Notes: generated from the sequence alone by a model not told the origin. Shown: positions 39,545 through 52,009, counted from the stretch's first letter. The stretch is 64,000 nucleotides of DNA from Monarcha castaneiventris obscurior (GCA_026261815.1 JAMPIT010000230.1:38834501-38898500), one strand, 5' to 3'. A program made the numbers and translations.

Positions 39545-39607
39545 GTCCATTCTGAAGCACAAGCAAAATAGCAGCCCCACTGAGACAAAAGAAAAAGGAG
39601 ATGGAAA
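39545..39607 (+). other. Candidate internal coding exon (63 bp), gene unknown
   Basis: A pyrimidine-rich acceptor (atttatttctctgtggcag) leads into GTCCATTCTG, and the segment ends GATGGAAA before gtaagtgtct, a strong donor. The length is 63 bp, a whole number of codons. Only one of the three frames is open (entry and exit phase 2), reading SILKHKQNSSPTETKEKGDG: a hydrophilic Lys/Glu/Ser-rich peptide such as is common in cytoplasmic linkers. No family was recognised. It lies on the same strand as the candidate segments at 47581 and 49069 but is not phase-compatible with the long frame of those without an extra exon between. Confidence 0.25.
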
Positions 39608-42423
39608 GTAAGTGTCTTATTCAAGGAACACAGATACTTAAACAATGACCAGAGTATCTGTGAATGAATGCTGAAGGCACGTTTTTTGATCCAAGTTATT
39701 TAATCTTATTTAAGAAATATTGATACAGCTATCAAAGTTATCTTATATAATTACTGCCATTTTCATGGAAATAAAGAGTGTTCATGAAGTCTTTTGACTC
39801 TGGCAGTCCTTCTTTATTCATAGTTAAAATGAGTAAGAACACGGTTTAACAATGATGAGAAGCCTCTCCCCACCACCACCAGGCTATTCTTCTTGAGCAC
39901 CCCAACAGGTCTACACACACTTTTGTCTTTACACTTCAGCAATAACACAGCTGTTCCCCAAATGTGTTCAACAACTGTTCTCTAATGCCATCAGTTTCAT
40001 AGTGTAAATGGGCCCTAAAATAGCTGGAACATTATGTCCTTTACCATTCTATCTTCCCGCCTGGCTGCCAGATTGTTCTCTTTTCCTTTTTTTGATGGAT
40101 TAAGTAGAACCACAGCAATTTGTTGATTTGAAACCTAAGCAATCTCTTTAAACTGTCCCTGTGCTCATCCACTGCTATCACTGACTCTACCTGAATTCAT
40201 TTTGGAGCCTGCATTACAAAGGCTTTATTCATGAGGGATTTGCATATGCAAGCAGTGTTGATGAATCCAATAAAACAGACTCATTTCATATCCAGAGACA
40301 ACTTTACAGATTTACTTTTGGTTCAGCTGCTGACACCGGACTCCTTCACTTTTCTTCTGGCCTGTCTTTTTAGGGGCATAGGTTGATTCTGCAAACATTT
40401 TATTTGCAAGTGATGTCTTTTCACGGGTGCCCCTCTCAGTGAACTGTGCAGGAATGCCAGCAATTGCTCTAGCTTTGCACTCTTCCAAGCTTTGTCAGCA
40501 GCAATGAGGCTCTACTCAAGCACCAGTGTGATTTTTCTTGAAACCAGCAAAGAAAATGAGCCCTATTTCATTGCAAGAAACTAGGACAAAATTAATTAAC
40601 AAGAGACTTGACACTAGAAAAGCATTCTTCTCTGTGACTTACAAGCTCCCTTCTGCTCCATTGAGAGGTATGTGGGACAACAGGCCAGCTGTTAAGATTT
40701 GTCTATGACAGTTCTTCACTCAGGGGGCATAACTACAGTCGTGTTGTGCTCTCTCACACAGAAAGATGAAAAAAACCCAGGTTTGTTACCCCAGAGCCAC
40801 AAAAGGAAGTAAATCTTGCACTGGGTACAGCAGGGAACATCAGCAAGGTCAGATCACTCTGCCTCTTCCCCTCCTTCACCAATAGATGGTGGCAAAGGCC
40901 CCCTCCGAAGCTGCCACTGGACTTGCACAGTTATCTTTTCAATTCCTCTAACAACATAGAAAATGGGGAAGGCAGATGCAGACGTCTCCTTTGCAACAAT
41001 CACCTATAAACAATTTAATAATTTTATCTTTCTAACATCCCTGTACGTAATTACTCTGTTAATGCCAGCTTTCTTTATCTTCAGATATGAAGGTATTTGT
41101 TTCCTCTTTTGTAAAGTAGCAGTAGTGTTTCGCTTTAATTTCACACAACAGAGCATAGAGAGGAACATCAAAGCAAGTTCTTCTGAAATAGGTTAAGAAA
41201 TGGTGCTTGCTCCTAAGAACTCAGCGCATATCTGCCTGAAAGGGAGGAGGGACCAGAGAAGAAAGAAAGTGATTTCAAACTCTTGTTGCAGAATGCAGCA
41301 TTTTGAAGAGTAGGCTGCTCTTTTCTGAACTGTCAACAGTCAGGGAAACTTCATGTCATTTCAAAAGGCTCCACAGAGCTGCCTGCCACTTTTGGCCAAC
41401 CAAGTCAGGCTCAACAGAGTCTTGATGGCTCAGGGGAGCCAAGTATCAGAGCCTTGCAAAGCAGTATTTGGTGGTAAAAGTAGCAAACACTATTTTATTT
41501 TGATAGCAAGGCTTTGTAAGCACCCTGCTTGTGCTTCAGGGAGTTGTGTAAGAAACCTGCCTCTGCCTGACCCAGGAAGAGAGCAGTATGGGTGGAGCAC
41601 CAAGGGTGGCTGCAAAGCCACTAGCACACGTGATACGGAAAGGAGGAGCCCTGGATGTCTGCAAAGTACCTGTCACAATAGCACCTGAAGTAAATCAGAT
41701 GTGCTGGCCCAGTTACATATCACACAATAATATCCTGCCCATCCTAATACTGTTTGCACTTCATGATGATATTCACCACCTCATCTCACAATCCTGTGTA
41801 AGGTTGCCAGCAAATGACTGTCACATTCCACATCAGCTCTTGAGAGATGGCCAAGCTTTATTAATCTTTAATTTGAGAACAAAGACCTTTGAGTTCCTTG
41901 GGTTCAAATTGGTAAAAAAAGAAAAAGTGATTTCTGTCTGTTGTCAGGTTCACCTCTGAACACCCTGTGCTAGCTTCTTTTATCACATACCTTTGTAGAG
42001 CACTTCACAAAGATTTTCTGTATTTATATAATTCACATAGATGCTTTTTAGTTCTTTGCTTATTTGCAGTAACTCATCTCCAAGCTGGGGATCTCTGATC
42101 AGCTTGTTTGTTTAAGTGTCAGTCTGTCAGTATAAATAACCCCTTGTGCATCAAGTTTTCCACCTTGAAAATAAGAGCAAAAAAGATATTCACATATTAT
42201 TTTTCCCCTCACAAATATAGTGAAACTTTCCCCAATATTTTGCACAGTCAATAACCTTTCAATTTTTGTATGGAGGCTCTAAACTAATTTTTCTAATTTA
42301 TAAACCTTTTCCTTCTGAGTTTGAAATGTAGGTATATAGAGAATCCAAAAAGCCATTCCTAGTGCCCATGAGGCTCTACTTCATACCAGGAGACAGGAAA
42401 AGCAGTTCAGAACCAGATATCTT

Positions 42424-42490
42424 TGGTGTTGGATTAGGTGAGCTCCTTACAACTTAAATAATTCTATGAATCTATGACTCTATAATTCAT
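42424..42490 (+). mobile_element. CR1 LINE 3' tail relic, plus orientation
   Basis: A short relic of the last part of a CR1 element: ttggattaggtgagctcctt, then acaacttaaataattctatg, then a degenerate ATTCTATG tail (attctatgaatctatgact). The tail repeats identify it; only about 65 bp remain. Confidence 0.75.
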
Positions 42491-42967
42491 TCACCTATTA
42501 GTTTGCATCTCTGGATTATTTATGACAGAAGGATTATATTCCTAAGAAAGAGATAAATTCAAAACTGAAAAGGTGGATAAGTAGTTCAATTTCTGTTCTT
42601 ATCAGTCCTGAGCTGATATAAACATAAAAACTTATAAAATGCTGAGGCTCCCAAAAGGCAGCACAGTGCAGGTACTAATACTTTGCTAGGAGATCATCAC
42701 AGATAACACACAAACCTTCTAACACTTAAAGTCTAGACAGCTCCTTTTTTACCTCAGTAAGCTACCCCTGTCTTACTGAGTCTTCAATGTGAGTTTTTCA
42801 TTGTCTACATGAGGTAAGGTGGCATCTGTACTAACTTAAAAAGTGGATGCTTAGCTGTAGGATATATTCCAGTGGCTTAATTCATGCCCTCCAGAACCAG
42901 CTTATGCTCTTTGATACCATCATGCTTTTATCTGAGACAAGAGGATGACAAGAAATTGAACTAGGAT

Positions 42968-43013
42968 TTTTCTATTGCTATTACTATTATTGCTAGTGGT
43001 AGTAGTAGTAGCA
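42968..43013 (+). repeat. Imperfect trinucleotide repeat
   Basis: Imperfect (TAT/TAG)n: ttgctattactattattgct followed by agtggtagtagtagtagc. Short and interrupted. Confidence 0.75.
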
Positions 43014-44772
43014 CAGCAGGTTGGAGAGAATCCAGTTATGTTCCCAGCCACCATCTTATTTGTTTTTTGTTGGCTATTACAGCTTTTTGGACAGGTTTCT
43101 GATGATAAAGCGTATTGCTGAGCGTTTAATACTATGCAGTTTTTCCAGATCAAAGTGGGCAATAGTAGCAAAGAAAACTAACAATGGCCCTACCTCTAAG
43201 AAAAAAAATCAAGTAATGGTTCAAACAGTTGAGGGAAACAAGCTAGGTTAGGGGATGGTGCACTGGACTGAATAGTGGTCACCCTTTTTGCCACTGCACT
43301 TAAAAGAGATTCCTTGGGAAGCATGGATTACGGCAGTTTGGGGCACAAACAGCACAACAGCCTGAGGGCAGGAAGTGAAAACAGACCTTCACAAGTCCAA
43401 AGCTTTCCAAAGCCACCAATTGTGCTCCAGTAAGAGGACATGCAACAAAGACATATTTTACATGTGTTTTTCCCACCCAGCAGTGTTTTCTGGGTCCAGA
43501 CTACGGCTTCAAACTAAAAAACTTCTTCAGCATCTGCCAGCTGGTTTGGGAGTAGTGGTGGGAGCACCATGGCTTCAGTTCATGTAGGTAGGAAAAGGGG
43601 AATGCTTGTTTATTTTGTCATGGCACATAATGGAGGGAGAACCATTCAGCCTGAAAAGAAATACTGGTAACCTCAGTATACTAAGCATAATTATTTGTAA
43701 AAGCTCAGCATTTGATCCAATGCCTAATTAAGTCAATGGGTGTTTTTCATTGACTGGGGGTGATAGATAAAATGGGCCATTAGTGCACTTTTTAAAAGCT
43801 CTGCTGAACAGATACATCACTAGGTGGTTCAGGTCTCTTTTATAATGCTTTGCCTTCTCTCTCAAATACTGCATTTATCTCTAGTCTTGTCCTTTACTGC
43901 AGCTTGTATTGTAACACTTTCACCTGCATCACAGGAAGAGAAGAATTCTCAGCCTCTTTTCCTCTTAGTCATAACACAGGATCTGCTCCATTAGGGTCCT
44001 CATACCACTGCAGCTCTGAACATTGAGAAACTTTATCACAGTATACAAAGGTAGATTAGAGAACCTCCTCATACTGTATACCCAAGCTTTCAAATATTCT
44101 AAATTTTTTTTTTCTATAAAATTCTAATTAAACAGTTTTGTTATAGAAGTTCAGTTGCTCTCACTTTGAAGCACAGCAGGGCGAAACAAGTGGGCAATAA
44201 TTACGGATTCATCAAATGAAAAGTACTTGGAAGTGTTCTATTTACAATGGACATTTCCCAGAGGAGTAAGAAGAGAAAAAGAAACAACTATAGGAGAGTC
44301 ATCTGCATTATGCAAAATTGCTATTCCATTCAGCCCTCTAAAAAGGCCTTATTGCCTGATGGTATTATGATTTAATAGCTATGATTAGGTAAAAGCAGAT
44401 ACCATGGAGAAAACACAGAGCACACAGCAGTAATAAAATACAGCAGCAGGTTGTCATTTGCTGCCCACATACTGTAAACTTGTGGGTAACTCCATACGCA
44501 TTAAGCACCCTGGATTCAATTCACAGGGAAACAGAGCCAAAAAAAGCCACTGTCTGTAGCTGTCTGAACCAGTAATGCCTCCCACCTGCAATGGCACCGA
44601 CTTGTTTGCTTTTCAATTTTTAAATTTTCTGTTTACTTGAGATGCAACACCATTGTCTATAGGAGGGAGCAGAGCAGGAACCGACAGGTCAATGAGAAAT
44701 TCAGTTTACCCACCTGTCACTGCTGGGCTAGACTAACAAATACAGATTGTTGAAACCTGTTGATTTACTCAC

Positions 44773-44849
44773 CATCGCACCACTGGAATAGAAATGCTCC
44801 AAACTAAGCAGTCCTTCTGCAGCATCATTCCCCATAACAGCTGGAATTC
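44773..44849 (-). other. Candidate internal coding exon (77 bp), gene unknown
   Basis: On the minus strand a near-ideal acceptor (ttttctttgcag) precedes GAATTCCAGC, and a strong donor (GATG, then gtgagtaaat) closes a 77-bp segment. About 25 bp upstream of the acceptor is tactaat, the textbook branch-point sequence. One frame is open throughout (entry phase 1) and reads IPAVMGNDAAEGLLSLEH and then FYSSGAM, ending on a codon boundary; another frame is also open and the third has a stop. I do not recognise the peptide. A second minus-strand candidate at 56430-56493 would join in frame (it ends with one spare base, giving a Gly codon), but the intron would be about 11.6 kb. This is the best splice-defined segment in the window, yet chance cannot be excluded without conservation or RNA data. 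Confidence 0.3.
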
Positions 44850-45235
44850 CTGCAAAGAAAACATTATTATTTCTTATTAGTACATAGAAGTGGTAGGTCA
44901 GCATTTCCAGAAGTATCTTGGTTAGTTAAGGGCCTGCATGCTGGTGAATACCATTTTTACTTGAAACACAATATGCAGCACTTAAAAGGAAAACCTTTGA
45001 ACTACGGAATAATTTGATTTTCAGAAACATTGACAATGTTACTGAAAACAAAATGTTGGAAATGAGAAATTTTCAGATAACACTGCCTTTCAGCTCCCCT
45101 GTCCCTCATGAGGCAACAGTGAGTCACAGCACAAAGACCTGAGTGACAAGCAGCACTTGCTGACACAGCGCTATCACGATTCAAAAACACCCAGCACCAC
45201 ATAATTAGAAAATTAATAGTACTGCCATGGCATCT

Positions 45236-45480
45236 CTATTCAGTGCTAACTGTGCTTCTGCCCCTGATTCCCGCCCATGTAAGCCTGGGGTAGTAGTGGC
45301 AGATCAGCCTCCCTGCCCCAGCAGCAAACAGCTGGAGGAGCTGGGGTGGCTCTGCCTCCCAGCTAGCTGGATGCTCTCCTTGCTTCACCCAGGATGAACA
45401 ACAGGGCTGCCACCCTCGTGAGCCTGGGAGGACCTAAAGGTCTGGGGAAGAGAGGGGAGGAGGGAGGGATCTAGCACTTT
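45236..45480. other. Locally GC-rich patch
   Basis: About 245 bp clearly richer in G and C than the surroundings (cctccctgccccagcagc, ctggaggagctggggtgg, agaggggaggagggaggg). CpG is rare, so it is not a CpG-island promoter. No open frame or repeat family was recognised. It could be a conserved element or a decayed repeat. Confidence 0.4.
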
Positions 45481-47580
45481 TGAACCCTGTACTGCAAGCT
45501 TCTGACAGGCTGTAAATCTCTCCTTTGACAAGTCCCAGCTGCCCAGTTTTTCTCCCCAAGCCTACTAATTCCTAGACTGAAATCAACTGCATTGCCACAA
45601 TTTTTGGCAGCATATTCTTTCTGTTATCAGTATTATAGATTCACTAGGTAGGTACTGCCCCTCCCTAAGCCACCTGCTCCTATACCAGCAGCAAATGAAC
45701 AAAAACGGAGAATGCAGGACTCTGGGAAGGGTGTCTGCAGGTGGGACACATGCAACACAAAATACCGTTTTTGTTATTGGTGAAAGAGAACACTAATTCA
45801 TCTTGAATTAAACCATGAGGCTTCCTATTGGCCTGAATCACAGCTTTTTGCCGATACCCTCTCTGCTCACCATGTCAGAGTTTATGATTTTCCATCTGGG
45901 AATTTCACAAACAACATAATTTGCCTCATAAATCTTTGTTAAGATTTTTTGAATGCTGGCTACTTCCTCACACACCGGCACATAAATGCCATTTCCACAG
46001 TAGAGCACTGCATCTCACAGCAGGAGAATAAAGGGGGAGAAAACCAAAAAAGCAAAAACCAGCTGTAGCACAGTCCTGAGAAAAGGAATGTTAGCAAAGC
46101 TGATATATATTCAGCTTTCCCATGAATTTTGTGGTTTCTCAGAATGAAACCAGCTTTACCTCCCTTGTCAAGGAGCAAAAATAATATTTTTATAGGAAAT
46201 GAAATATTTGAACTGTTCTGAGACCTCCCAATTTCAAAAATTCTTTGCTTGAAGTAGAAAGATGGGTGAGCAAGGGAGGGCTTGGCAACAGACAGGAACA
46301 AGTGGAAATCAAGGTATTAGCCATTCTTATTTTAAAACTGTTGCAAACTATTCCAGAACTGCATGAGTTTTCTCCCTCCCTCAATCCCCCTCCTCAGCTC
46401 CCATGTCATCATTACTGAAATCAATCACAACACACTGTCTTATCACGAAAGTTAAGATTCTGACCTTCATGTTCTTCCCCACCAAGGACAAGCAGCTCTT
46501 GAGGTGTACCCTTATAACAGTACATAAACAAACTAAGGATTACAAGCTCCTAATGAGGTCTTTGAGGCTTTACAGATCAGGCTTCTCAAATTGCTGTTCT
46601 CTGAACAAAGGAATCTTGCTAATCACTGGATTTGTGCTTTCCAATTTTGAGAAGTTTGCAGTGTTGTTCAAATGATATTACCTGCTTTTAGATTTCTTTC
46701 TTAAGGAGCTTAACAGAACTATCTGTCCCTTCTCTTGGCCCTGCTTCAGGAAAGTATTTGGTCACATAGTAAGTCAGCTCTTATTCATAAATTCATAGGC
46801 ATGAGTCTAAAAATATTGCATATAAATCCCAATGGAATTTCAGTATACATTGCCTGAAAAGTAAATTTCCTCAACCAAAGCTTTGCAAATGGATTCAATA
46901 ACTAAAAAAATAGTTTTCTAGAATAGGGAGAATTCTGCCTGCTGGACAAGTATCTAAGAAGGTGTTATTTTGAAGGCTTTGTTCTTTCCCTTTGTTAAGT
47001 TTCCTTCCTTAAATTCAGATATGCTGAGGTAGCAAGTCTCTATAAAGCTGTCTAGAGAGTTGCAGAAATCTCTTATTCTTGCTGTGCTTTGACCTCATCT
47101 GATTTCATTTACATATTCTGCAGATTTTCAGCTTGGCCTGTCAAATTTGCTTGATATATGCCTAAGTCTCTCCCTGGCTTCTCTTTCAAGGATTTCATCA
47201 CTTCTGTTTACTTCAGTGCACCTATTTCTCAACAACAGTTTAGTTCTTATGCAGAAAAAGACAGTTCCTTCCTTGCCCCTTCTCTTCAGCCCAGCTGTCC
47301 TTCATGGATGCAGCTGCTCCCAATTGCACGGGACTTTGCCGTTGAGTAGATGAGGCTTTTTACACCAACAAACACCACAAAGTGTGAATCAAACCCAAAA
47401 GATGTTTGACTGAGAATTCAGAAAGTTAAACTGCTGAAATATGTAGTTTATAATTAAAGTACTGAGAAAACCTTTACTGAAGAATCACTAGAGCAACACT
47501 ATAATTATGCTGTCCTTCATATCCTGCCATTAGCATTTCTAGAAGTGACAAAATAATAATGTGGTCTTTTTTCTCTTTAG

Positions 47581-47610
47581 GAACTGTCAAGCTCTCTTTA
47601 CAGGATTCAA
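47581..47610 (+). other. Candidate 30-bp microexon, gene unknown
   Basis: Bounded by a strong acceptor (tcttttttctctttag) and a consensus donor (TTCAA, then gtaagttcat). In phase 0 the 30 bp read ELSSSLYRIQ and join in frame to the candidate terminal exon at 49069. A second possible acceptor (ctctctttacag) lies inside the segment. Microexons of this size exist in vertebrate neuronal genes, but such short spans also arise by chance. Confidence 0.22.
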
Positions 47611-47902
47611 GTAAGTTCATATAGAATATAAAGTTCTTAAATGGAAAATGCAAATGATGATTTTTGTGTAAAAGACATGACAGTCACATTAGTAAGCTCA
47701 TGAAAATCATGCCCATATGTGTTTCAAGTCATATTTTCCATTTTTTTTGCTACCTATACAGGGTTCAAAAAAATAAAAAAAATGCATAAGAATTTTCTTT
47801 TTTTTGAGCTCTTCTGCTAACTGTTCAAAGCTCATATTTTTGTAGAAACACAGACTGCCTGTACTTCCAGGAGCGCACAGAGAACCCATTTCAATCAGTC
47901 AG

Positions 47903-47957
47903 CATCATTGAATTATCAAGCTTGGAAAAGTCTGCCTCAGACCATCTAGTCCAAGCA
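47903..47957 (-). mobile_element. CR1 LINE 3' end relic, minus orientation
   Basis: About 55 bp resembling the reverse complement of a CR1 3' end: cattgaattatcaagcttgg, aaaagtctgcctcagacc and atctagtccaagc align with the usual sequence around ttggaaaagacc...catctagtccaac. The tail octamers are nearly gone. Sequence on the high-coordinate side is not recognisably CR1. Confidence 0.6.
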
Positions 47958-49068
47958 TAAGAAAGGGAGGTCCTGATCCCAGACACCAAAAAGACTTTAT
48001 GGAGGTAGCAACCAAGCTGACAAAAATAGAAACATCTGGGGGGATGTCCCAAGGACATCCTTTTGGCTGCAGTTGCCAGCAGACCATGTTTTTTCTCCCT
48101 CATAGCAAGGAAAACACTGCAGCACCAGCTGCAGCTGGTGAGTGCCTGGGAGCCTAATTGGATGTGTATCCTCTGATCACGACATGCCTCAGGAGATGTC
48201 ATTTGATTGGCATTCCTACACACTCAGAAGAGGTAAAAGAAAAGTATATGGCCCTGTGTTACTACTTTGGGGACTCTAGTGACCCCGCTGATTCGGAAGG
48301 AGAGCTGATACACATTCAAAGCACAAGCTCTCAGGAGTTGTGGCTCACATGAGGCCTTGGCAGCCAATTCTGTTCTGTTGATTCCCAGTCAATGCCGAGT
48401 GTTGATACCAGAAAAACGTGTTTAGGAAAAGTGCATTTTCTGTCAAGCAAGCAGTACAAGTACAATGGAGTTGAAATGAGATACTTGAATGTTTTAAATA
48501 TTTTGTGGAGTATGGAAGAGAAATAAATGTTAAAACAGATCTAAATGTTCTGTTCTCTAATAGATTTCAATAATTGACTGCTTGAAAATAAATTATAATC
48601 AAAATAAACTATGCGTTATTGACTAAATTGCATGAAATTATACGGTTAGGATATTTCAAGATCATCATATGTTACATTGAGGGCAAATAATCTCATTATA
48701 ATGATTCTGGGGGAAGGCAAGTGTCTCATGTCTGACAGACAGATAGCATTTTCCTGTTATATATGTACATATAAGACACTGACTTGCTAAGGATGGTCAA
48801 GAATGAGTAAAGTAAAATTACTGGGGAGATGTGAATTAGATGTGAACCAAATCTCCATTTACCAAGTCAGTGGAGCACCAGGCTCATGTCATAAACTTTA
48901 TGAAAGTCAGTGTATACTTGTTTGAGTCTAGCACTACATAAATCTAGCTATACTTCTTTCACAAATCAGTTCTCACCAGCTGAGAGATGTAATAGAAACA
49001 ACTCACAGCTGACAAAACATGCCAGGAAAAATGCTGCTGATAAAACCTTGAACTTTTTCTCTGTTTAG

Positions 49069-49245
49069 AAGCCTGGTCCAGAACCTGTGCAATTGAAAGT
49101 GGCCAGGGGTTCTTCCAGCCAAAGCTCCTTCTTCCATAACAGAGATCACAGTGGTAAAAGATTATCCTCCGTGTAAGACTCTTTCAGGCTGTATACAGTG
49201 GAAGAAAGAACTTGTCTTTATACCACAAATAAATAAAGTTGCAGC
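49069..49245 (+). other. Candidate 3'-terminal exon with stop and poly(A) signals
   Basis: The acceptor actttttctctgtttag, with a branch-like ctgat about 30 bp upstream, is followed by 35 open codons from 49069 and a TAA at 49174-49176. The peptide begins KPGPEPVQLKVARG and ends SGKRLSSV; the last residues S-S-V fit a class I PDZ-ligand pattern. Two overlapping AATAAA signals lie at 49228-49233 and 49232-49237, with a T-rich stretch (gcattttttgtatat) shortly after, as expected for a cleavage site, so the transcript would have a very short 3'UTR. I cannot name the gene. It could equally be the end of a non-coding RNA, or chance. Confidence 0.27.
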
Positions 49246-51961
49246 TCAAAAATCTGCATTTTTTGTATATAACCCAAACTTCCCTTTTACCATATATGTG
49301 ACAAAGGCTTTCAACTCAAGCTAGTTGGCTTTTAAGATCAGGGAACTAGATCAAACCAGCAGAACTCGGTTGTCCACCCAATCATTCTGGCTAAGGGCTA
49401 GTCTACATCAGCTGGGAGGGAAAAGTGTGATTATGTGGGTTGTTCTGGTGTTTTCAGTTCAAAATTCCTCCAGCTTCATGATGGACTTCTCCCAAATGAA
49501 CTAGCAATCTTCTGCCAACTGGAGAAACCCTTCCAAAAGGGCATCATGATGAGTTGCAGCAGGGGAAGGAAGAGTTCATATGGTTGTATCTGTATATGTC
49601 AGATGCAATTTTTTAGAATTCCTCAGTCTTCCCACTGCTGTCCTGCCCTTTGCTGTCTCACCATGCCGAGTCTGTCAGATTACCTACCTGCCCTGTAGTG
49701 CACCAGAGTCAAGATGACCAGCTGCTAATTCACTCTTTTTAGAAGCTGGCATGCAAGTCCATGCACTCCACTGGTGGTCACACACTCCTAAGAGCTGATT
49801 ATCCTATTCATCAGAGCAGTCATGTATTGTGTAACTGCCTAGCACTAGGCAGAGACCTCAGATTTCTCTGACACCTGAGAGAATAAATAATTCGCCTTTA
49901 AAAGCTGACAGTCCAGCACAAAATGCTGTGAACTACATGTAAATAAAGGTAGGACAGGGCATTTGCCTAGGACACATCTTAGGTAATGTCAAAAAGAAGT
50001 GTTACTTTTAAAACAGAACAGGAGACAAAGAGGTCTTCTAATAATTGTGCAGGTCCTCATCTTACCCTGGGTTGGGCATTATGGAAAACACTGACACCAG
50101 CATCAGAATTCTGATGAGTTAGAGATGAAAGTCAGAATAATTTTGCTATGTAGGAGCAAAAAATAATACAGAGTGGGGGAGAGAGTCCCAAACAGGGTTA
50201 TGGAGGAGTAGATGCTGCATTAAAGTGCTTGAATGGTTGATCTAAACAAAGACAGACCCTCCATGCCTGACAGAGGCTGAGTTTCAGGCAGGTGTTGCTG
50301 AAAACCCTTTCTGAACCTATTTGGCTCTATCCCCATATTCTCGCATGTAGGCTGGAAAATTCACATCAGCAGCAATTATTTTCCTTCTATTTTCAGATCC
50401 CACAGCCCTCAGCAGCATTAGCACTTACCCCTCAGCTGTCTTCTTTCACTTGGCTGGCATCCAGGGCATAGTCCTTCTGCACTCCAAGTGCCCTGCGTAA
50501 GGCTTCATATGACAAAGCAACAGAGGATAAGTTGGAAACCTCAGGATCAGTTGTGGATTAATGAGCCTTTGGCAGACCTTTGTACCTTCTGCTTCAAGTG
50601 CAAGGCAAAATCCTTTGATCTTCCCTTGTCTACATATTTACATAGGAGCATGTAAACTGAAAGAGCAAACAAATAAATAAAATCTCTCAGGTCCATCCAA
50701 AAAAAGAGACCTAATTGGACAAGGTTTTCCTCCTAGAAGAATCTGAGGATAAGTATGTTAGAGATGTGTAAGATACATGGATTAATGCACTAATGGAAGG
50801 CTCTCGTGCCACAGGGATGAGCATAGCCCAACAGCTTGGGAAAATGGAATTGTTCTTAGTAGCATAACATTCAACATATACTACAGTATGCACATACACT
50901 ATATATTGACACATATATATAAATACAGGTTTGTTTCCTTCTTCTTATTCATTAGAGTTATGATTTTTCAAAATTGCCTACGTGACTTTCCCACTTGAAT
51001 TTAATTGAACTGCATAATTACTGAAGCTGACAGCATGAGGCCAAATGCTGCTCTTGAAATCATTGACTGCTCTGGGAATTTTGTGGGTTCAGAAGACCAC
51101 AGACTTTTGCAGAGGCTGATTCTGCAAAGTCTGCATAATTGTAGCAGCCTGGGCCGGCATTTTTGGAGCCAGCCATCAGAATTACACCTGCCCAGGGACT
51201 GTTGACAAAGCCTTCAACATATATAGCATTTGAAAACAACCTCCATCTTTACAGCAATAGTCTATTCTTCTCCAGATATCTGTTCTGCGCTTTCCCCCAG
51301 CACTTCTCCATGGTTTGGAATCATGAATAGGGCAGGTGTTCTACTGAAAAACAGCAGAATTTCTGATCACACTCTCTTTCCCGTGGCAGTGCCATTTTCA
51401 AATCACAACTAAACCCATTGGAGAAAAACTGGCATGGCGGCTAGTTCTAACAAAGACCAATGAACATTTCCTTCTGACCACGCAGCCATGTGGCTTTAAC
51501 AGGTACCAGTCCATAAGGCATTTTTACCAGAAAAAAGTGGATGCCTCATAGACTTCCACCAGGATTCATTTTCCCTGAAGTTGCTTTACTGAGATGGGAA
51601 AACTGGGTGGAAAAGCATCAGCTTTTATTAGGAAAGGATGGTAATGTGGTCACAATAACAGAATCCAGTAGAAAGAAAGAAACAAGCAGATTGTGCCTTG
51701 CTTGTGGAAGGTACCCTGTATCTACTTGTTTATGCATTCCCTAACCTGCTTTGGCCACGATACCCACCTGAACATAAACAGTTTGCATTGTAAATGTAGA
51801 TTGACTGGATTCATTTCAATAGAAGAGGGCTAGGCATTGCTGGCAGCCCTGAATGTGTGATAGCATCTCACACCACAAAGGGTGGCGGATAAGCAGCTGT
51901 GGCATGAGATTCTAATGGTCTCTGCTTCCTACTGCAAGCAGATATAGGTTTAAGGGTTAAC

Positions 51962-52009
51962 CTGTTTAAAACTGGTAAAGCAGTGCTGTTTAAAACTGGT
52001 AAAGCAGTG
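51962..52009 (+). repeat. Perfect 24-bp tandem duplication
   Basis: Two identical 24-bp units, 51962-51985 and 51986-52009, each beginning ctgtttaaaactgg and ending gcagtg, followed by three bases of a third unit. The absence of any mismatch implies a recent event, so the copy number may vary between individuals. Confidence 0.95.

Noticed and set aside
41353..41959. Overlapping plus-strand frames of 111 and 123 codons
   Set aside because: No domain, no signal peptide, no splice or poly(A) support, and the length is within chance expectation.
48106..48137. 32-bp plus-strand segment between a strong acceptor (ttttttctccctcatag) and donor (gtgagtgcc)
   Set aside because: It cannot be joined in phase with the neighbouring candidates and sits beside a CR1 relic. 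I take it as an example of how often splice-like pairs occur by chance.
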